From Kiritimatiellia bacterium (GTDB taxonomy: Bacteria; Verrucomicrobiota; Kiritimatiellia; RFP12; UBA1067), in assembly GCA_017454745.1 (NCBI GenBank), contig JAFTCL010000018.1:1-64000 (forward strand): a DNA stretch of 64,000 nt. Reading direction: 5' to 3'. The notes under the pieces were generated by a model, which ran no database searches, had not been told where the DNA came from, and was given only the letters and a program-made list of their open reading frames with translations. Position 1 is the first letter of the stretch, and each line of letters opens with the position of its first letter. A program made the translations under genes and the position numbers. Positions 8,317-17,243 of this stretch are shown piece after piece.

Positions 8317-10611
8317 TTACCGGATCATGATAATGGTGGCAGGCACCGGACCGAAGACCGCGGTAAGCTCCGCGTGCGCGCCCACCTGAATGACGGGAGA
8401 CCTCTCGTCGCCAGCGAAGATGGCGTCGGTCCGCCCTTCCCACCGGTCCAACTGGACATAACGGTTTTCGGGGATGGCCGTCAGGGTGACCAGCCTATCC
8501 GCATTCGCGTAGGTAGTGATGGACGAAACGGCCTCGCCGTCGCCTAGCTTGACCTTCCCCTTTCCTTCCGCCGTCACTTGGACATTATAGCCGAACAGCC
8601 GTATCTCGGCCGCCTGCGGCCCCCAAGCGGGGAAGGCGGGATCCGGATTGTAGATGAACATGTAACGGTAGGCCTTGGACGAGGTCGAGCTGACCGTGTT
8701 CCACTGCCCCATGTCGGTGGGTGCGGTCGCCGTGGTGATGATCTCGAAGTTGTGGAACCAGTCGGGGTCGTTGGAGCCGCAGATAACCGATCCAGCGATA
8801 CGCGTGAAACCCTCCAATCCGTCCGCACGCCCAAGAATCTGCGCGTAGGAGAGGATACAGGAGCCGTTCTCGCCGAAATCCACCCCGTAGCCGGTTTGGG
8901 TGCCATCCGTCAGTTCCTCGTCAAAAGCAAGATTGCAAAAGGAATTGCAATTGCCGTCAAACGCGCAGGCCGGGACATTGGCTCTGTAAGGGAACCCGTT
9001 GGTGATGATGGACACGCCATACGCAAGGGCGGTTTGGTCGGACGGGACGCGTTCCAGCTGTCCCACCTCCTTACGCTCCGCCGTTGTGAAGACCGCCCGC
9101 AGTTCACCGGCACTCCCAATCAAAACAGACGCGTCCGCGCTGGAGCCGCCGACGATGGCAGCGACCCTTCCCTCCCACCTCAGGAACGAATACCCCTCGT
9201 CCGGGATGGCCGTCACGGCGACCGGGTCAGCGCGGCATCCATACGAGGTGATATAAGACGCGGCGGCATCATCCCCCGATTTCACACTGCCGCCAACACC
9301 CGCAGAGACGAAGACGTTGTAACCGAAAAACTTGATCTCGGCCGTTTCGGGGCCATACGTGACCGCCGTCGGATCCGGATTGTAGATGAAGAGATAACGG
9401 TAGGGTTTGGAAGATGTTGAGTCAAGCGTAATCCACTGATTGGGCCCCGTGTGGGTGGTCGGCGGGGTGATCTCCTCGAAATCGGAGAACCAGTTGGGGC
9501 TGTTGGAACCGCAAATCACCGCGCCTTTCGCCCGTTGCCAGCAGGTGCCGTGATTACGGGAAAGGACATGCGCCGCAGTCATAATGCAGGAGCCATCCGC
9601 GCCGAGGTTGAGGCCGTAGGCGGTCCGCGTCCCGTCCTTCCTATCCGCATCGAATGTCAGGTTGACAAAATTGCCGAGATTACCGTCAAAAGCTCCAATC
9701 GGGCCGCCATTGCCGGAATAGTTATATCCGCTTTGGATGGTTATAATACCGGGTGAAAGCGCCGCCTGATTGTCGGGATCACGTTCCAGCTGCCCGGGTT
9801 CTTTCTTCGCCGTCGTACTGAAAAGCGCCCGAAGCTCGCTGCGGGCGCCCACTTGAATGGTTGCGTTCGTACACGATCCTTCAATGATCGACTCCGTCCG
9901 CCCGGCCCATTTCGCAAACACATACCCCTCCGCCGGGATGGCCGTCAAGGTGACGGGGCTGTCCGACGTGACATACGCGGTAACGGATTGGGTTGCCTCG
10001 CCATCACCCATTTTCACGCTGCCGCCCATGCCCGCCGTCGCGACAACGTTGTAGCCGAAGAACTGGATCTCGGAGGTCTCAGGGCCGTACACCAGCGCCG
10101 TCGGGTCCGGATTGTAGATGAAAAGGTAGCGGTAGGCTCGGGTCGAGGTCGATACCACCTCGTTCCACTGCCCCGGTCCCGTATGGGTGGTCGGCGGGGT
10201 AATGATATCGAAATTGTGGAACCAATCCTGATCGTTTGAGCCGCAAATAACCGCACCCTGCGCCCTTTTCCAACAGGTGTTGTGATTTCTAGAAAGTATC
10301 TGCGCCGAAGTCAACACACAAGCGCCATATTCGCCGAAATCGACACCGTAGGCGGTATTGGTTCCGCTGTTTACGTCCCCGTCCCGGGCTACAAGATCGA
10401 CGAAATTGCCGACATTGCCGTCGAAGGCCCGTATCGGTGCATAAACCTCGAACACATACCCGGATTGAATGATAGACACCCCGTCGAGAAGCGCGGCCTG
10501 ATTGCCGGGATCACGCTCCAACTGCCCGGTAAGACCGACATTCTGCGCGTACAGCGACAACCCGACTACCGCCAACGCAACATTCATAATCGCCGCAATC
10601 ATTTTTTTCAT
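8317..10611 (-). CDS. Secreted three-repeat protein with discoidin-like and InlB-B-like modules
   Basis: A 764-aa exported protein with a signal peptide at MKKMIAAIMNVALAVVGLSL. It is built from three tandem copies of a roughly 240-residue unit, each starting GQLERxPxxQxAL (about residues 29, 271 and 515). Within each unit a domain of about 160 residues, with AFDGN, GVDFGE, ICGSN, YRYLFIYNPDP and FFGYNV motifs, resembles discoidin/F5/8C-like carbohydrate-binding folds. A 70-residue GSVKMGDGEA...FAKWAGRT segment follows that looks like the divergent InlB B-repeat. The start at 10611 is supported by AAAGGAG eight bases upstream. The gene leads the mannosidase operon, which suggests a role in binding glycan or cells; that role is inferred. 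Confidence 0.75.
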   Translation of the reverse strand: MKKMIAAIMNVALAVVGLSLYAQNVGLTGQLERDPGNQAALLDGVSIIQSGYVFEVYAPIRAFDGNVGNFVDLVARDGDVNSGTNTAYGVDFGEYGACVLTSAQILSRNHNTCWKRAQGAVICGSNDQDWFHNFDIITPPTTHTGPGQWNEVVSTSTRAYRYLFIYNPDPTALVYGPETSEIQFFGYNVVATAGMGGSVKMGDGEATQSVTAYVTSDSPVTLTAIPAEGYVFAKWAGRTESIIEGSCTNATIQVGARSELRALFSTTAKKEPGQLERDPDNQAALSPGIITIQSGYNYSGNGGPIGAFDGNLGNFVNLTFDADRKDGTRTAYGLNLGADGSCIMTAAHVLSRNHGTCWQRAKGAVICGSNSPNWFSDFEEITPPTTHTGPNQWITLDSTSSKPYRYLFIYNPDPTAVTYGPETAEIKFFGYNVFVSAGVGGSVKSGDDAAASYITSYGCRADPVAVTAIPDEGYSFLRWEGRVAAIVGGSSADASVLIGSAGELRAVFTTAERKEVGQLERVPSDQTALAYGVSIITNGFPYRANVPACAFDGNCNSFCNLAFDEELTDGTQTGYGVDFGENGSCILSYAQILGRADGLEGFTRIAGSVICGSNDPDWFHNFEIITTATAPTDMGQWNTVSSTSSKAYRYMFIYNPDPAFPAWGPQAAEIRLFGYNVQVTAEGKGKVKLGDGEAVSSITTYANADRLVTLTAIPENRYVQLDRWEGRTDAIFAGDERSPVIQVGAHAELTAVFGPVPATIIMIR

Positions 10612-10660
10612 AAGCGATACTCCTTTGCCGTTCAAACAATATACCAACTCATCGGGCAAT

Positions 10661-10690
10661 AGTTTACCCCAACCAATACAATATCGGCAA
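10661..10690 (-). promoter_or_regulatory. Putative promoter of the mannose operon
   Basis: TTGCCG (10685-10690), 18-nt spacer, TAAACT (10661-10666) on the minus strand, about 50 bp before the start of the three-repeat protein. The match to consensus is moderate. Confidence 0.45.
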
Positions 10691-10729
10691 TTGTAATATT
10701 TGCAAATTCGATTGCATTATTTAAAAGGC

Positions 10730-12085
10730 TCATTCGATAATGCAAGAGTCCATGAGCCTTTTGATAAGAAACGCCGTCCACTGCGGAAGCGTCAACACAC
10801 CATTAACGAATCCGACATTTCCCTTGATCAGCTTTATCCCCCATGTGATGTCCGGGTAACGGTCACTGTCAATTAGCGTCCTTAGCGACTTGGCCTTGGA
10901 GGAACCGGCCTTTACCTCGACCGGCACAAGGCTTTCCGCATCACGCAGGAAGAAATCCATTTCAAGCGACGAGTCATCGCGTTTGTAGTAAACGAGCGGG
11001 ACGCCGCTCTTTGCCAACGCCTCGCCGACAATATTCTCGAAAAGTCCGCCCTTGTATGTGCCAAGGTTGCGGTTTGCCCGGAAATCGCGCTGCGATTCGG
11101 CGTCAAGATGTCCTAGAAGGAGGCCGCTGTCGGCAAGGTATATCTTGAATTTGTCCTCGCACTGGTTACCACCTATCGGTAACTCCGGAAAGGACATTGC
11201 GTAACAGACGTTTATCACGCCAGCGTCCTTAAGCCAATCAACGCATCCCCGATAGTCCTTAAACCTCGCGTCCTTCGCCACCTTGGAGATCTGGAATTTT
11301 TTGTTCTCCTTTGCAAGCTGTTGCGCCACATGGTCCAGCACATTCAATATGCGAGTCTGGTCAACTCCCTCCGCGTACTTCCGCACATCATCCCGATACG
11401 CGCGGAACAATTCCCGCTGAAGCGCCAACGATCCCTCGAAGGTCCCTTTGTCAAAGTAGTTTCGCAAGATTTCGGGCATTCCGCCCAACGCGCAATAGTC
11501 AAGGAACCGGCTATCCATCAAGCCAAGCGTCATGTCGTCGAACGGACGCCGTTCCACCATGTGCGCGAAAAGTCCATCAACGAATACCGAATCGTAGCCG
11601 CATCCCCACAGAAATTCCTCAAAGTCCAGCGACGCGAGATCATAGTCGGTTTTGTATCCGACGGGAATGCTGGCAATCTGCTTGTAATTCACCCCAAGCA
11701 TCGAACCGCTTGAGATTATGTCAAAACGCCCATCCTCCTTGAAATCCTTGAACGTCGTCGCGACATCGGGGAACTCCTGAATCTCATCGAAAAACAAGAG
11801 CGTACGCCCGGGTATGAATCGTAGCGTAGGATCGAGCGCGGACATGCGCTTTATGACGCGATCGGCCTTGTAGCCGTCTGCCGTAATCTGCTTGAACTCC
11901 GGTTGGAAGACGAAGTTGACTTCAATGACATTGTCGTAATGGGAGTTTGCGAAATGCCGAATCGACTCCGTCTTGCCGACCTGGCGCGCCCCCTTGACAA
12001 GAAGGGGCTTGCGGCCTGGGTTTGATTTCCACGACGCCAACCAAGCATCGAATTTACGGCGCAAATATCTGGTTTCTTTCCTCAT
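10730..12085 (-). CDS. DUF4143-family AAA ATPase (second copy type)
   Basis: A 451-aa ATPase with Walker A GARQVGKTE at residues 32-40, Walker B FFDEIQ, and a C-terminal DUF4143 region carrying a PD-(D/E)XK-like SLVPVEVKAG motif. It has the full family length and shares only the general family architecture with the ATPase at 612-1784. No Shine-Dalgarno precedes the ATG; instead a -10 box ends 9 nt before it, which suggests a leaderless mRNA. Three 33-bp repeats lie just upstream of the promoter. It sits between the mannose operon and the AraC-type regulator and does not obviously belong to either. Confidence 0.85.
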   Translation of the reverse strand: MRKETRYLRRKFDAWLASWKSNPGRKPLLVKGARQVGKTESIRHFANSHYDNVIEVNFVFQPEFKQITADGYKADRVIKRMSALDPTLRFIPGRTLLFFDEIQEFPDVATTFKDFKEDGRFDIISSGSMLGVNYKQIASIPVGYKTDYDLASLDFEEFLWGCGYDSVFVDGLFAHMVERRPFDDMTLGLMDSRFLDYCALGGMPEILRNYFDKGTFEGSLALQRELFRAYRDDVRKYAEGVDQTRILNVLDHVAQQLAKENKKFQISKVAKDARFKDYRGCVDWLKDAGVINVCYAMSFPELPIGGNQCEDKFKIYLADSGLLLGHLDAESQRDFRANRNLGTYKGGLFENIVGEALAKSGVPLVYYKRDDSSLEMDFFLRDAESLVPVEVKAGSSKAKSLRTLIDSDRYPDITWGIKLIKGNVGFVNGVLTLPQWTAFLIKRLMDSCIIE

Positions 12086-12094
12086 GACGCAAGA

Positions 12095-12123
12095 ATATTA
12101 TCATATTTTGAATAATTCTGCAA
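12095..12123 (-). promoter_or_regulatory. Promoter placing the TSS at the ATPase start codon
   Basis: TTGCAG (12118-12123), 17-nt spacer, TAATAT (12095-12100) on the minus strand. The box ends 9 nt from the ATG at 12085, so transcription should begin at or 1-3 nt before the start codon. Confidence 0.6.
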
Positions 12124-12130
12124 TAGGCAT

Positions 12131-12215
12131 CCCGAAAAAATGAGCGAATATTGCCCACTAAATCCCGAAAAAATGAGCGAATATTACCAACTAAATCCCG
12201 AAAAAATGAGCGAAA
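12131..12215. repeat. 33-bp tandem repeats upstream of the ATPase promoter
   Basis: Copies begin at 12131, 12164 and 12197; the third is partial. Each starts CCCGAAAAAATGAGCGAA. The first two match at 31 of 33 positions. They lie within 10 bp upstream of the -35 box, as iterated operator sites would. Confidence 0.85.
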
Positions 12216-12287
12216 ATCTCCGTAACACCGTCCGCGCCTCGGTAAAAATGCCAGCAAAAACGGATTGAACAACCGCACAATGGCGGG

Positions 12288-13469
12288 TCAGGATTTGGAC
12301 GAGCGGCGGCGAAACTCTTCCGCCGTGACGCCAACCGCCGCCTTGAACGTGCGGCAAAAATATTGCGGGGACATAAACCCGGAACGGCGGGCAACGGTCT
12401 CCACCGGCAGCACGGTGCGGGACAACAGGCGTTTTGCCTCTTCGATACGCGAACGGGCAATCTCGCGCTGAATGGTTGAGCCAAGCAGACTCTTGAAGGC
12501 GTTTTCGACCGTGGTGTAGGAGTGTCTGGTGAAAGCCGTGACATCGCTGGCGGTCAGATTTTTGGAGACGTTGCGGGTGATGAAGACCAGCGCGTCGGAG
12601 ACCCATTTGGGGTTCAGCGCGTAGATTTCGGTAGAGGAACGCTGGTAAAGCCCGCCCGGCTTCACCCGGATGCGGGGCGGATCGCGCCGTACCGACGCCG
12701 ACCGCATCATTCGCGACAATACCGCCACCGCAGTCTCGCCGACCCGGTGCGCCGCATTGTCGATGGATGAAAGCGTCGGCGCGGTGAAGGAACAGACAAG
12801 CGGGTCGTTATCCACGCCCAGCACCGCCAGGCGGTCCGGCACGGGTATTCCCTCCTCCCGGCAAATCGCCACCACCTGCCAAGCGCGGGTATCCTGACAG
12901 CAAAAAACGGCGGTCTTCTCCGGCAGGCCGCGCAGCCAGATCGCCAACGCTTTAGCATCGGCACCCAACCCCACATGTTCCTGCCGCGTAACAGTCGCGG
13001 TAAAGGTGGCGAGCGCCTGGCGGGGCGTCTTGAACACCGAGCACCCGAAGCCCCTTCCGGCCAGTAAACCGGCGAACGCATCGCGGCGGATGTCGGAATA
13101 GGCGTGGCCCTCGTATCCGCAGTAGGCGAAGGAGGAAAAACGGAGCGAAAGGAAGTGCTCCGCCGCCATTTTCCCGATCGCCGCCTGGTCGCCGTCAACC
13201 GACCCGAACCCCAACGCGGGGTATTCGCGGGTACAGAAGACATCCACGACCGGCAGACCGCTCGCCGCCAACCGCCGCGCCATGCGGAGATCCGCCACGC
13301 GGGCGATGACCCCGGAAAAACCGTTAAGCCCGGCGGACTGGTTCAGCGTCGCGGCGGAGATAAACTCCAGCACCCAATCGTCCTCGCGCGGCGCAGCGGC
13401 GGCGATACCCTCGCACACCCCCCGCCCGTACGCGCGGTCCCGCTCGACCAAGATAGCGATTCTTTTCAT
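12288..13469 (-). CDS. AraC-family regulator with LacI-type sugar sensor (XylR-like)
   Basis: A 393-aa transcription factor. Residues 1-270 form a periplasmic-binding-protein-like sensor of the LacI/GalR type (IAILVERDRAYGRGVCEG, VLGVDNDPLVC). The last 100 residues carry the AraC double helix-turn-helix (RIEEAKRLL, then FMSPQYFCRTFK). This architecture is known from E. coli XylR and is common in PVC bacteria, where members sense a sugar and activate nearby glycosidase genes. The start at 13469 has AGGAAC upstream. It is the only regulator beside the GH92 operon, so control of mannose use is plausible but unproven. Confidence 0.85.
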   Translation of the reverse strand: MKRIAILVERDRAYGRGVCEGIAAAAPREDDWVLEFISAATLNQSAGLNGFSGVIARVADLRMARRLAASGLPVVDVFCTREYPALGFGSVDGDQAAIGKMAAEHFLSLRFSSFAYCGYEGHAYSDIRRDAFAGLLAGRGFGCSVFKTPRQALATFTATVTRQEHVGLGADAKALAIWLRGLPEKTAVFCCQDTRAWQVVAICREEGIPVPDRLAVLGVDNDPLVCSFTAPTLSSIDNAAHRVGETAVAVLSRMMRSASVRRDPPRIRVKPGGLYQRSSTEIYALNPKWVSDALVFITRNVSKNLTASDVTAFTRHSYTTVENAFKSLLGSTIQREIARSRIEEAKRLLSRTVLPVETVARRSGFMSPQYFCRTFKAAVGVTAEEFRRRSSKS

Positions 13470-13527
13470 ACCAGTTCCTGCTTGACGCAATAGAGGGCTA
13501 TTCCATCTTTGGAATCAATCAATTGAA

Positions 13528-13556
13528 ATTTAAACAAAAACCGTTTGAAAACGCAA
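13528..13556 (-). promoter_or_regulatory. Putative promoter of the AraC-type regulator
   Basis: TTGCGT (13551-13556), 17-nt spacer, TTAAAT (13528-13533) on the minus strand. Four of six bases match in each box. TTCCATCTTTGGAA at 13501-13514 is a small inverted repeat in the leader. Confidence 0.4.
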
Positions 13557-13742
13557 GGATAATTAGGGGGTAGGAAGAGTGACGAGATACGAGTGACGAG
13601 TTTGGAAATTAGGATAACGCGAGGCGGGAGGGGGTGAGGGTTGAGTAGCGGAGTCCGGAAGTCTGATGTCTGAAGTCCGAAGTCTGGTGGTTTGATTGCA
13701 AGTTATAAACCAATGGAAATGCCATTTTTATGAACAATGTGA
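13557..13742. other. Low-complexity intergenic tract
   Basis: Non-coding. It contains words such as GAGTGACGAG (13569-13600) and serial AGTCCGAAGTCTG / AAGTCTGATGTCTG variants (13650-13690). The first set recurs near 490-515. No open frame of interest on either strand. Confidence 0.6.
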
Positions 13743-13771
13743 TTGCGTATTATTTGCCGATCCGCTATAAT
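13743..13771 (+). promoter_or_regulatory. Promoter of the peroxidase gene, probably leaderless
   Basis: TTGCGT (13743-13748), 17-nt spacer, TATAAT (13766-13771). The ATG follows after 8 nt with no Shine-Dalgarno site. Confidence 0.65.
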
Positions 13772-13779
13772 TACGCGGC

Positions 13780-14442
13780 ATGAAAACGATGATCACTATC
13801 ATGCTGCTGGCGGTTGGGGTAATTGCGTCAATGGCGGCGGACAAGGCCGCTACGGACGTTCCCGCCAAAGATGTTTACGGATTCACGGTCAAAGATTGGC
13901 AGGACAAGGAGGTGGCGCTGGAGAAATACCGGGGCAAGGTGTTGTTAATCGTAAACACCGCGACCAAGTGCGGGTTCACCCCCCAATACAAGCAACTGGA
14001 GGAACTCTATCGCAAATACAAAGACAAGGGGTTCGAAGTGCTGGATTTCCCCTGCAACCAGTTTGGCAAACAGGCCCCGGGGACGGCAGAGGAGATTCAT
14101 ACCTTCTGCACCGGCAATTTTGACGTGACCTTCCCGCAGTTCGCCAAAATCGAGGTGAACGGCGAAAACGCGGCGCCGCTTTACCAGTTCCTGACCGGCG
14201 GAACAACATTCAAGGGGTTCGACAAGGATAACAAACTGACCCCGGTGCTTGACAATATGTTAAGCAAGAAGAATCCGGATTACGCCAAACGCGCGGACAT
14301 AAAGTGGAATTTCACCAAATTCCTCATCGGGAAGGACGGAAAAATCGTCCAACGTTTCGAGCCGACCGCAAAAATGGAAAGTGTCGATGCGGCAGTGGGA
14401 GAATTACTGAAGCAAAACGAGTCAAAGACCGCGACCCCTTGA
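13780..14442 (+). CDS. Exported glutathione peroxidase-family protein
   Basis: A 220-aa thiol peroxidase of the glutathione peroxidase family with an N-terminal signal peptide (about residues 1-20). The peroxidatic cysteine is C64 in NTATKCGFTPQY, followed by the family signature DFPCNQFGKQAPGT (89-102) and a later WNFTKFLI block carrying the catalytic tryptophan and asparagine. It is expected to reduce hydroperoxides outside the cytoplasm, probably with thioredoxin-like partners because bacterial cysteine forms rarely use glutathione. It has its own promoter and probably a leaderless transcript. The DUF2723 gene begins 17 bp downstream. Confidence 0.9.
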   Translation: MKTMITIMLLAVGVIASMAADKAATDVPAKDVYGFTVKDWQDKEVALEKYRGKVLLIVNTATKCGFTPQYKQLEELYRKYKDKGFEVLDFPCNQFGKQAPGTAEEIHTFCTGNFDVTFPQFAKIEVNGENAAPLYQFLTGGTTFKGFDKDNKLTPVLDNMLSKKNPDYAKRADIKWNFTKFLIGKDGKIVQRFEPTAKMESVDAAVGELLKQNESKTATP

Positions 14443-14459
14443 TGCAAAAAATTTGAAGA

Positions 14460-15962
14460 ATGAGACCGACTGGTGATTGTTGTTTTGCCGACCGACATTC
14501 CCGCTGCACAGTGGGGTTACTAGTCATCGGCTTTGGCACCCTTTATCTGTTGACTGCCCAGCACGGCATCTCGTGGGGCGATTCGGGATTCTTCCAGCGG
14601 CGGATTTTAGAGCATGACCTGGCGGGCGGAACGGAGCTGGGGCTGGCTATCGCACACCCGCTATTCATTTGGTCGGCGGGGCTGTTTTCACAGATGTTCC
14701 CGCCCGCGCTTAGAATTTGGGCGATGAACGCGATTTGCGGCGTATGGGCGGCGCTGGCAACGGGCATGATGTTTCTCTGCGCTAAAAGTTTTACGAAGTC
14801 CCGCTCCGCCGCCGTTCTGGCCGCGCTCACCCTTGGCTGCGCCCACATGTTCTGGTGGTTGTCCACGATGAGCGAGGTTTACACGCTTTCCGTGTTGCTG
14901 CTCGCCTGCGAAATGTATGCGTTGCTGGCCGCCGTCCAACGCAGGCAACCCTGGCTGATAGTGGCGGTTTTCTTCGCAAACGGGTTACACTTTAGCGACC
15001 ACAATTTCGCCCTGCTCTCTCTGCCCACCGAGGCAGTAGCGGCGCTTTGGCTGGTTTTCAAAGCCCCGCACGGCAAACGGAAACTCGCCCAACTCACGGG
15101 ACTCGGCACCGCCGCGTTAGCGGCATGGTGCATCGGGGCACTCCCGATTCTCACGCTGGCTTGCGGGCGATACAAGCTGCTTGGGTCGATTACCGCGACC
15201 GTACTAGACGTGCTGGTAGGCAAATTCGGCACTGCAGTCTCGGGCACCCAGATTATTTCACTGCGCCTCCTGCTATTCAATTACGTACTCGCCGGCATCA
15301 GCTTCGCCTTGCCCTGCTGGTTTCTCGCGGCCAAATCGCTTTGGGGATTGCGGCGCAACTTTACGGGATTGCGGCATTTGCGCCCGGAAACTTACTTTCT
15401 TACCGCGATTTTTCTTTTTCACTTTGTCTTTTGGATCCGTTACCAGGTGGGAGACCAAGCAACCTTTCTGCTGCCGACCCTCTTTATGGCCACGCTGTTG
15501 GCTTCTCCCGCGTTCGGGACTACGCACCGTCCGATAGTCTGGGGCGTAGCCACGGTGGCGACCTCCGTCGCGCTGCCTTTGCTAATTGTGGCCGCGCTTT
15601 CGCCGACTCCGGATCAGCTGATTAAAAAGCGCGGCAGACTTCCATTCCGCAACGATCTGATCTATTTTGCCCTCCCATGGAAGCACAATGAAGATTCCGC
15701 CGCCAGGTTCGCAGCCGCCGCGGTCAAGAAATTGCCGCACATGTCAATGGTTTACGTTGACAACACCGTCGGGAATCCCCTCGCCTGCGCGAAACGGCTG
15801 GGGCAACTCCCATCAGACGTCCAACTCACCGTTGACGGGACCTTCACATTCCCGCCGTCCTCGCGCTGGGAGGTCCGCCCATTCCCCGGTTACCGGCTGT
15901 CGCCGCCGGAAGCAACTGTGGTCCAACGCGATATTTTCTATGAAGTGATACTGCCCGATTGA
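14460..15962 (+). CDS. DUF2723 polytopic membrane protein (GT-C-like)
   Basis: A 500-aa integral membrane protein with about nine or ten hydrophobic segments. The N-terminal GISWGDSGFFQ block and the HPLF and MSEVYTLS motifs are typical of DUF2723/TMEM260-like proteins, which resemble protein O-mannosyltransferases (GT-C fold); the conserved aspartate in GDSG matches the expected catalytic position. No Shine-Dalgarno is clear; an internal GTG at 14511 would give a start directly before the first membrane helix and is a fair alternative. Substrate is unknown; transfer of a lipid-linked sugar to an exported acceptor is the family-based guess. Confidence 0.75.
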   Translation: MRPTGDCCFADRHSRCTVGLLVIGFGTLYLLTAQHGISWGDSGFFQRRILEHDLAGGTELGLAIAHPLFIWSAGLFSQMFPPALRIWAMNAICGVWAALATGMMFLCAKSFTKSRSAAVLAALTLGCAHMFWWLSTMSEVYTLSVLLLACEMYALLAAVQRRQPWLIVAVFFANGLHFSDHNFALLSLPTEAVAALWLVFKAPHGKRKLAQLTGLGTAALAAWCIGALPILTLACGRYKLLGSITATVLDVLVGKFGTAVSGTQIISLRLLLFNYVLAGISFALPCWFLAAKSLWGLRRNFTGLRHLRPETYFLTAIFLFHFVFWIRYQVGDQATFLLPTLFMATLLASPAFGTTHRPIVWGVATVATSVALPLLIVAALSPTPDQLIKKRGRLPFRNDLIYFALPWKHNEDSAARFAAAAVKKLPHMSMVYVDNTVGNPLACAKRLGQLPSDVQLTVDGTFTFPPSSRWEVRPFPGYRLSPPEATVVQRDIFYEVILPD

Positions 15963-15992
15963 TATTTATTCCGGAACCTGGCGAGATCGGAT

Positions 15993-17234
15993 TTATTTCG
16001 CATTTACCAACAGGGTTTCACCGTCGGCGCGTTCGACCCGAACCGTAACCAAAGCGCCGACCGGCAGGACGCCGGAAATTTTAACCGGCAGATATTCGCC
16101 GGTCCAACCGGTTGAAACGCGGTTCCGGTTCCGTTCCACCAAAACCTCCACCTCGCGGCCAACCCATGACGCGGCAAAGGCCGCCCGTTTGTCTTTCCGC
16201 AATTCAATCAACTCGGCGGCGCGCCGTTTGCGTTCCGAAACCGGGAGCTGGCCGGGAAACTCCGCCGCCGGAGTGCCGGGGCGCTCGCTGTAAGGGAAAA
16301 CGTGCAGATTACTGAAGGGGTAATCCTCAACCAACCGGCGGGTCTTGGCGAAATCTTCGTCCGTCTCGCCGGGAAAACCGGTAATCAGGTCCGCGCCCAG
16401 CCCGATGCGCGGCACGGCGGCGCAAATTTCGTCCAGACGCCGCCGAAGCTCGCCGGCGGTGTAACGGCGGCCCATCCGTTTCAAAACCTCCGTCGCGCCG
16501 CTTTGGACCGGCAAGTGCAGGAAACGGCACAACTTCGGGCTGCCGGGCATCGACCGCGCGATTTCCACCTCGTTAATCCCCGGCTCCAGCGAACCGATGC
16601 GGAGACGGCCCAAGCCGGGCAGCTTCTGCAGTTCGGCGAGCAAACCGGGCAGGCGGCAGCCGCCATCGGCGTAACAGGCAAGATTGCACCCGGTAACCAC
16701 CAATTCCCGGTGCCCGGCGGCCACCAACCGCGCCGCCTCGTCCAAGCATTCGTCAAGGGGGCGGCTGACCGGCGCGCCGCGGGTGTGCGGCACGATGCAG
16801 TATGAACAGAAAAACGAACAGCCGTCCTGCACTTTCAGCGGCGGGCGCACCGGCAACGGAGGCGGGGGCGGTTCCTCCGAAACGGCAGCCGCCGGAAACT
16901 TCTCCAGCACCAGCCGGGGAAGTTCACCGCGATCAGGGTGCGCCACGACCAGCGAAGCCCCGAGCCGGAGCAAACGTTCGACGGCTCCCGCCTCCACCGC
17001 GCAACCGGTCACCACGATAAAAGCGCCGGGCTGTCTGGCGCGGGCAAGGCGAATGGCGCGAAGGCACTCCTTTTCCGCGTTGGCGGTTACCGCGCAAGTG
17101 TGCAGGATGCAAACCTCCGCCGGTTCGCCGAACGGGACCTCAGTCCATCCGGCCGAAGCCAAAGCCGCCTGAAACCCGGCGCTTTCCGCGCGGTTCAGGC
17201 GGCAACCAAAGGTTTTTATCGCGAAACTCGGCAC
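15993..17234 (-). CDS. mtaB: tRNA threonylcarbamoyladenosine methylthiotransferase MtaB
   Basis: A 413-aa radical-SAM methylthiotransferase that converts t6A37 to ms2t6A37 in tRNAs. The N-terminal auxiliary [4Fe-4S] ligands are C11, C47 and C78, and the radical-SAM cluster CxxxCxxC is C139, C143 and C146. GLGADLITGFPGETDEDF is the usual core motif, and the last 65 residues form a TRAM domain. MtaB rather than MiaB is favoured by the short KTFGCRLN start and overall length. The start codon is GTG, 9 bp downstream of the rhamnosidase stop, so the two genes are probably cotranscribed. Confidence 0.9.
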   Translation of the reverse strand: MPSFAIKTFGCRLNRAESAGFQAALASAGWTEVPFGEPAEVCILHTCAVTANAEKECLRAIRLARARQPGAFIVVTGCAVEAGAVERLLRLGASLVVAHPDRGELPRLVLEKFPAAAVSEEPPPPPLPVRPPLKVQDGCSFFCSYCIVPHTRGAPVSRPLDECLDEAARLVAAGHRELVVTGCNLACYADGGCRLPGLLAELQKLPGLGRLRIGSLEPGINEVEIARSMPGSPKLCRFLHLPVQSGATEVLKRMGRRYTAGELRRRLDEICAAVPRIGLGADLITGFPGETDEDFAKTRRLVEDYPFSNLHVFPYSERPGTPAAEFPGQLPVSERKRRAAELIELRKDKRAAFAASWVGREVEVLVERNRNRVSTGWTGEYLPVKISGVLPVGALVTVRVERADGETLLVNAK

Positions 17235-17243
17235 GACCGGCTT

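Noticed and set aside
12131-12215. The 33-bp repeats considered as a CRISPR array
   Set aside because: Units are directly contiguous with no unique spacers and no cas gene nearby; only two and a half copies exist.
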